Shown here one piece after another: positions 61,274-64,000 of a stretch of 64,000 nucleotides of DNA (positions within the stretch are counted from its first letter, which is position 1; each line of letters opens with the position of its first letter). The notes beneath the pieces were generated by a model. That model was not told the DNA's origin and searched no databases. It worked only from the letters and a program-made list of their open reading frames with translations. The translations under genes were made by a program, and so were the position numbers. This stretch comes from an uncultured Acetatifactor sp. GTDB taxonomy: Bacteria; Bacillota; Clostridia; Lachnospirales; Lachnospiraceae. The stretch spans positions 31,102 to 95,101 of the forward strand of contig CAJUQT010000010.1 in assembly GCA_910588225.1 (NCBI GenBank), in the 5' to 3' direction.

Positions 61274-62563
61274 ATGATTGATATTAAATTTTTGAGAGAA
61301 AATCCCGATATTGTAAAAGAAAATATTAGAAAAAAGTTTCAGGATGAGAAAATTGCCCTGGTGGACGAAGTGATTGCTTTGGATGCGGAGAGCAGAAAGG
61401 CAAAGCAGGAGGGTGATAGTCTGCGCGCTTCCCGGAATAAAATTTCGAAGGAAATTGGTGCCCTAATGGCACAGGGAAAAAAAGAAGAAGCAGAACAAAA
61501 AAAGGCAGAAGTTGCCGCTAATGCCAGGAGACTGGCTGAGCTGGAAAAGCTGGAACCTGATCTTCAGGAAAAAATAGCGAAAATTATGATGGTTATTCCC
61601 AATATTATTGATGCATCGGTTCCAATTGGTAAAGATGACAGCGAAAATGTGGAAATCCAGAAGTATGGAGAACCTACGGTTCCTGATTTTGAGGTTCCTT
61701 ATCATGCGGATATCCTGAGCAGCATCAGTGGTCTGGACAAGGATGCGGCTGGCCGCACCAGCGGAAACGGGTTTTATTATCTTATGGGTGATGCGGCCAG
61801 GATTCATTCTGCAATGATAAGCTATGCCAGGGACTTTATGATTGACAAAGGATTTACTTACTGTATTCCGCCTTTCATGATTCGCAGCAGTGTAGTGAAT
61901 GGTGTTATGAGCTTTGCAGAAATGGAAGCAATGATGTACAAAATAGAAGGAGAAGATTTGTACCTTATCGGAACATCGGAGCATTCCATGATTGGTAAAT
62001 TTAAAGGAGAAATTGTAAAAGAAAGCAGTCTGCCTGTAACCATGACATCCTATTCGCCCTGTTTCAGAAAGGAAGTGGGTTCTCACGGAATCGAAGAGAG
62101 AGGTGTGTATCGCGTACACCAGTTCGAAAAACAGGAAATGGTAGTACTCTGTAAACCAGAAGATTCTATGAACTGGTATAACAAAATGTGGTCTTATACG
62201 GTAGAATTCTTCAGGAATCTTGATGTTCCGGTTCGTACATTGGAATGCTGCAGCGGTGACCTGGCTGATTTAAAAGTGAAATCCTGTGATATCGAAGCCT
62301 GGAGTCCCAGACAACAGAAATATTTTGAAGTGGGTTCCTGCTCCACATTGGGAGATGCCCAGGCGAGACGTCTCGGAATCCGTACCAAAGGAGAAAATGG
62401 GACATACTACGTGCATACCCTAAATAATACGGTATTGGCGACTCCCAGAGGATTAATTGCTTTTCTGGAAAATAATGTAAATGCAGATGGAAGCATTAAG
62501 ATACCAAAAGCACTGCGTCCCTATATGGGTGGAAAGGAAAAAATTATGCCAAATGTAAAATAA
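61274..62563 (+). CDS. serS: Seryl-tRNA synthetase
   Basis: A 429-residue class II synthetase. The N-terminal coiled-coil tRNA arm (about 30-105) leads to the catalytic core with motif 2 (SPCFRKEVGSHGIEERGVYR) and motif 3 (LNNTVLATPRGLIAFLENN). It charges tRNA-Ser. It begins eight bases after the DUF4446 gene, so the two are co-transcribed. Confidence 0.97.
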   Translation: MIDIKFLRENPDIVKENIRKKFQDEKIALVDEVIALDAESRKAKQEGDSLRASRNKISKEIGALMAQGKKEEAEQKKAEVAANARRLAELEKLEPDLQEKIAKIMMVIPNIIDASVPIGKDDSENVEIQKYGEPTVPDFEVPYHADILSSISGLDKDAAGRTSGNGFYYLMGDAARIHSAMISYARDFMIDKGFTYCIPPFMIRSSVVNGVMSFAEMEAMMYKIEGEDLYLIGTSEHSMIGKFKGEIVKESSLPVTMTSYSPCFRKEVGSHGIEERGVYRVHQFEKQEMVVLCKPEDSMNWYNKMWSYTVEFFRNLDVPVRTLECCSGDLADLKVKSCDIEAWSPRQQKYFEVGSCSTLGDAQARRLGIRTKGENGTYYVHTLNNTVLATPRGLIAFLENNVNADGSIKIPKALRPYMGGKEKIMPNVK

Positions 62564-62677
62564 GGGAATATGCAGAGAGAAATGCGGATTAAGAGCAATA
62601 ATTGATTCAATGGTAGAAGCTAAAATATTATTTGAGAAAAATAATAATAAAAAATCAGAATAAAGAAGGTGAAATAT

Positions 62678-63568
62678 TTGCATAAATATATGCGTGCTAT
62701 CGGATTCAGCACATTGGAAAGTCGTAAAAAACTTCAGGAACTTTTGACAGACGCGGTGATACATGCCGACAGGCGAAGTGTTGCCAGAAATCACAAGAAT
62801 ATATTAGTAGGCGAATTTTGCAAAGATTTTGCCAAAGGCGTTGGTATTGCTGTCTGTGGTGAACTGGACGAAGAAGATGGGTTTATCTATGAATATTATT
62901 ACCCTTATCTGGAGGGTAGCGGTATCACTTCTTATGAAGATGTATCAGTAGAGAGACATGCGGACAAGGAATCCTATGCCGGCGTATGCGATGATATAAA
63001 GGTTGGTATTTCATTGATCTTTTACCTGAAAGATAAGATTCCTTATATAAGAGCGGAAGCGACTAACAGGCTACCTGTCCGCGGTACAACGCTTACTTTG
63101 TCTGCTTTATCAACAGGTGGTACCGTGTTGCTTCCTATTCAGAAAGACGCAGAACAGAAGCAGCGCGTCAAAAATAATTCTGTTGCAAGATGTAATCTTA
63201 TGGCAGCGGCCAGAAAAGGGGATGAGGAAGCCATTGAGACGTTGACTCTGGAAGATATGGATATGTACACCGTTATATCCAAACGGATTCAGAAAGAAGA
63301 TGTATTCAGCCTGGTGGATACTTATTTTATGCCTTATGGTGTGGAATGTGATCAGTATTCTATTTTAGGTGAAATTACGGCAATGCGCTTGGTTACAAAT
63401 GAAATATCAGGAGAAAAAATTTATATTTTAACAATTTGCTGTAATGAGTTGACATTTGATGTATCTGTTAATATAATAGATATATATGGAGAGCCTCAGG
63501 TGGGTAGAAGATTTAAAGGTATCATTTGGCTTCAGGGAAGTATTAATTTTCCGGAAGAGTCCGCGTAG
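62678..63568 (+). CDS. DUF3881 family protein
   Basis: A 296-residue protein of a family seen mainly in Lachnospiraceae. Blocks include MRAIGFSTLESRKKL at the start, G-F-I-Y-E-Y-Y-Y-P-Y-L-E-G, VGISLIFYLKDKIPYIR and a C-terminal R-F-K-G-I-I-W-L-Q-G. Soluble, function unknown. The start is probably TTG 62678, eight bases after GAAGGTG; GTG 62669 overlaps that site and ATG 62690 is further away. Confidence 0.85.
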   Translation: MHKYMRAIGFSTLESRKKLQELLTDAVIHADRRSVARNHKNILVGEFCKDFAKGVGIAVCGELDEEDGFIYEYYYPYLEGSGITSYEDVSVERHADKESYAGVCDDIKVGISLIFYLKDKIPYIRAEATNRLPVRGTTLTLSALSTGGTVLLPIQKDAEQKQRVKNNSVARCNLMAAARKGDEEAIETLTLEDMDMYTVISKRIQKEDVFSLVDTYFMPYGVECDQYSILGEITAMRLVTNEISGEKIYILTICCNELTFDVSVNIIDIYGEPQVGRRFKGIIWLQGSINFPEESA

Positions 63569-63611
63569 AATTTTATGTTGAATAACCTGCTTTATGCAGG
63601 TTATCATACAA

Positions 63612-63679
63612 GTTATTGTAGTTCAGCTGGATAGAGCGACTGCCTTCTAAGTATAGGTGTTCGATTGCCGGAGCAACGT
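63612..63679 (+). pseudogene. tRNA-Arg-like sequence 1, anticodon loop CTTCTAA
   Basis: D-arm GTTCAGCTGGATAGAGC and anticodon loop CTTCTAA (TCT, Arg) are clear. The anticodon stem has mismatches and the T-arm is short: GGTGTTCGATTGCC lacks a normal five-base stem. Acceptor ends pair poorly. Probably not a working tRNA. Confidence 0.6.
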
Positions 63680-63701
63680 AAAATTAACTTTTTTTAGCTG
63701 A

Positions 63702-63727
63702 ATGACTTGCTTATTAGCAGGTTTTTC
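63702..63727 (+). terminator. Hairpin with T-tract between tRNA-like copies 1 and 2
   Basis: ACTTGC / GCAGGT stem with a six-base loop (TTATTA), followed by TTTTTC. It could end a transcript carrying copy 1. Confidence 0.5.
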
Positions 63728-63735
63728 ATATATAA

Positions 63736-63802
63736 GTCCTCGTAGCTCAGTTGGATAGAGCGATCGCCTCCTAATATCCCGGTCATCAAAGTCCGTGGAG
63801 GT
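63736..63802 (+). pseudogene. tRNA-Arg-like sequence 2, anticodon loop CTCCTAA
   Basis: Begins GTCCTCGTAGCTCAG, then GGATAGAGC, and is tRNA-like through the anticodon loop CTCCTAA (CCT, Arg). After the loop the sequence no longer fits a tRNA: the 3' half of the anticodon stem and the T-arm are missing. Confidence 0.6.
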
Positions 63803-63837
63803 AAAAAAGCTCTTTTCATAAACTTCATATCGTTCGA

Positions 63838-63908
63838 GTCCTCGTAGCTCAGCTGGATAGAGCACACGCCTCCTAAGAGAACCTACAACGGAAACTTTTT
63901 GGAGGACA
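63838..63908 (+). pseudogene. tRNA-Arg-like sequence 3, anticodon loop CTCCTAA
   Basis: 5' half as copy 2 through CTCCTAA. At 71 bases its 3' end GAGGAC can pair with the first six bases GTCCTC, so the acceptor stem closes, but the anticodon stem and T-arm do not form. Confidence 0.55.
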
Positions 63909-63940
63909 TGAGGTAGTAAGTCACACACAATTTTATACAC

Positions 63941-64000
63941 GTTTCCGTAGCTCAGATGGATAGAGCGACCGCCTCCTAAGTGGTAGGTGTTCGTTTGCCA
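63941..64000 (+). pseudogene. tRNA-Arg-like sequence 4, anticodon loop CTCCTAA (cut by window end)
   Basis: D-arm GCTCAGATGGATAGAGC and a complete anticodon stem-loop (ACCGC, CTCCTAA, GTGGT). The continuation AGGTGTTCGTTTGCCA has the same short T-arm form as copy 1. The window ends inside it, so a functional tRNA cannot be excluded. Confidence 0.5.

Larger units (their letters stand above)
63569..64000. other. Region of tandem tRNA-like sequences
   Basis: 432 bases without a protein gene. They begin with a 9-bp hairpin (ATAACCTGC / GCAGGTTAT, near 63577-63605), then four tRNA-Arg-like segments at intervals of 124, 102 and 103 bases. The segment before copy 2 (63695-63735) resembles that before copy 1, so the duplicated unit includes upstream sequence. 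Confidence 0.8.

Noticed and set aside
63647..63940. 97-codon frame on the minus strand across the tRNA-like array
   Set aside because: Its sequence repeats only because the tRNA-like units repeat; no start signal.
63612..64000. CRISPR array
   Set aside because: Spacing is regular but the repeated part is a tRNA 5' half of about 40 bases with sequence drift, and no cas gene is in the window.

Overview
The window is a chromosomal segment around the replication origin of a low-to-mid GC Firmicute, most likely a Lachnospiraceae gut commensal. Evidence for this is the order dnaA-dnaN-S4 protein-recF-gyrB-gyrA on the minus strand facing rpmH-rnpA-yidD-yidC-jag-mnmE-mnmG-rsmG-parA-parB-serS on the plus strand, together with DUF4446 and DUF3881 proteins, a class I lysyl-tRNA synthetase and glycan-utilisation loci. 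The assignment to family is from gene content only.

Left part (1-14 kb, visibly GC-richer): a carbohydrate locus. A minus-strand operon runs isomerase (FucI/AraA-like), split transketolase (two subunits), FGGY kinase, GH140/DUF4038 apiosidase-like hydrolase, PfkB kinase and an MFS transporter cut by the window edge. A divergent LacI-type regulator sits beside it, followed by an unassigned (alpha/alpha)6-type hydrolase and a GH78 alpha-L-rhamnosidase. The set matches the known apiose -> apulose -> apulose-4-phosphate -> DHAP + xylulose-5-phosphate route. The hydrolases have no signal peptides, so intact small plant glycosides would be imported and cut in the cytosol.

Middle part (14-35 kb): an EamA transporter, mutS2 behind a duplicated promoter/leader, a two-component system, a cobalamin riboswitch controlling a DUF4430 protein and an ECF S-component, nagB-nagA, a large transglutaminase-core protein, a GH2 beta-galactosidase, class I LysRS fused to a tRNA-binding domain, a solitary type III Mod methyltransferase and a pRiA4b ORF-3-like protein.

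Origin part (35-64 kb): gyrA, gyrB, recF, S4 protein, dnaN and dnaA read leftward; oriC with many DnaA boxes lies at 44.5-45.0 kb; the ribosome/membrane/tRNA-modification operon reads rightward. A MATE pump and a signalling cluster (diguanylate cyclase, helical protein, LuxR-type regulator, Nudix-GNAT fusion) lie around rsmG, before a parS cluster and parA-(methyltransferase)-parB. The window ends with DUF4446, serS, DUF3881 and four tandem, degenerate tRNA-Arg-like sequences.

The most interesting items are the putative apiose locus, the tRNA-Arg-like array at the right edge, the transglutaminase-core protein inside an amino-sugar/galactoside cluster, the duplicated mutS2 leader with a His-rich mini-ORF, and a parS site inside a 40-bp perfect palindrome.
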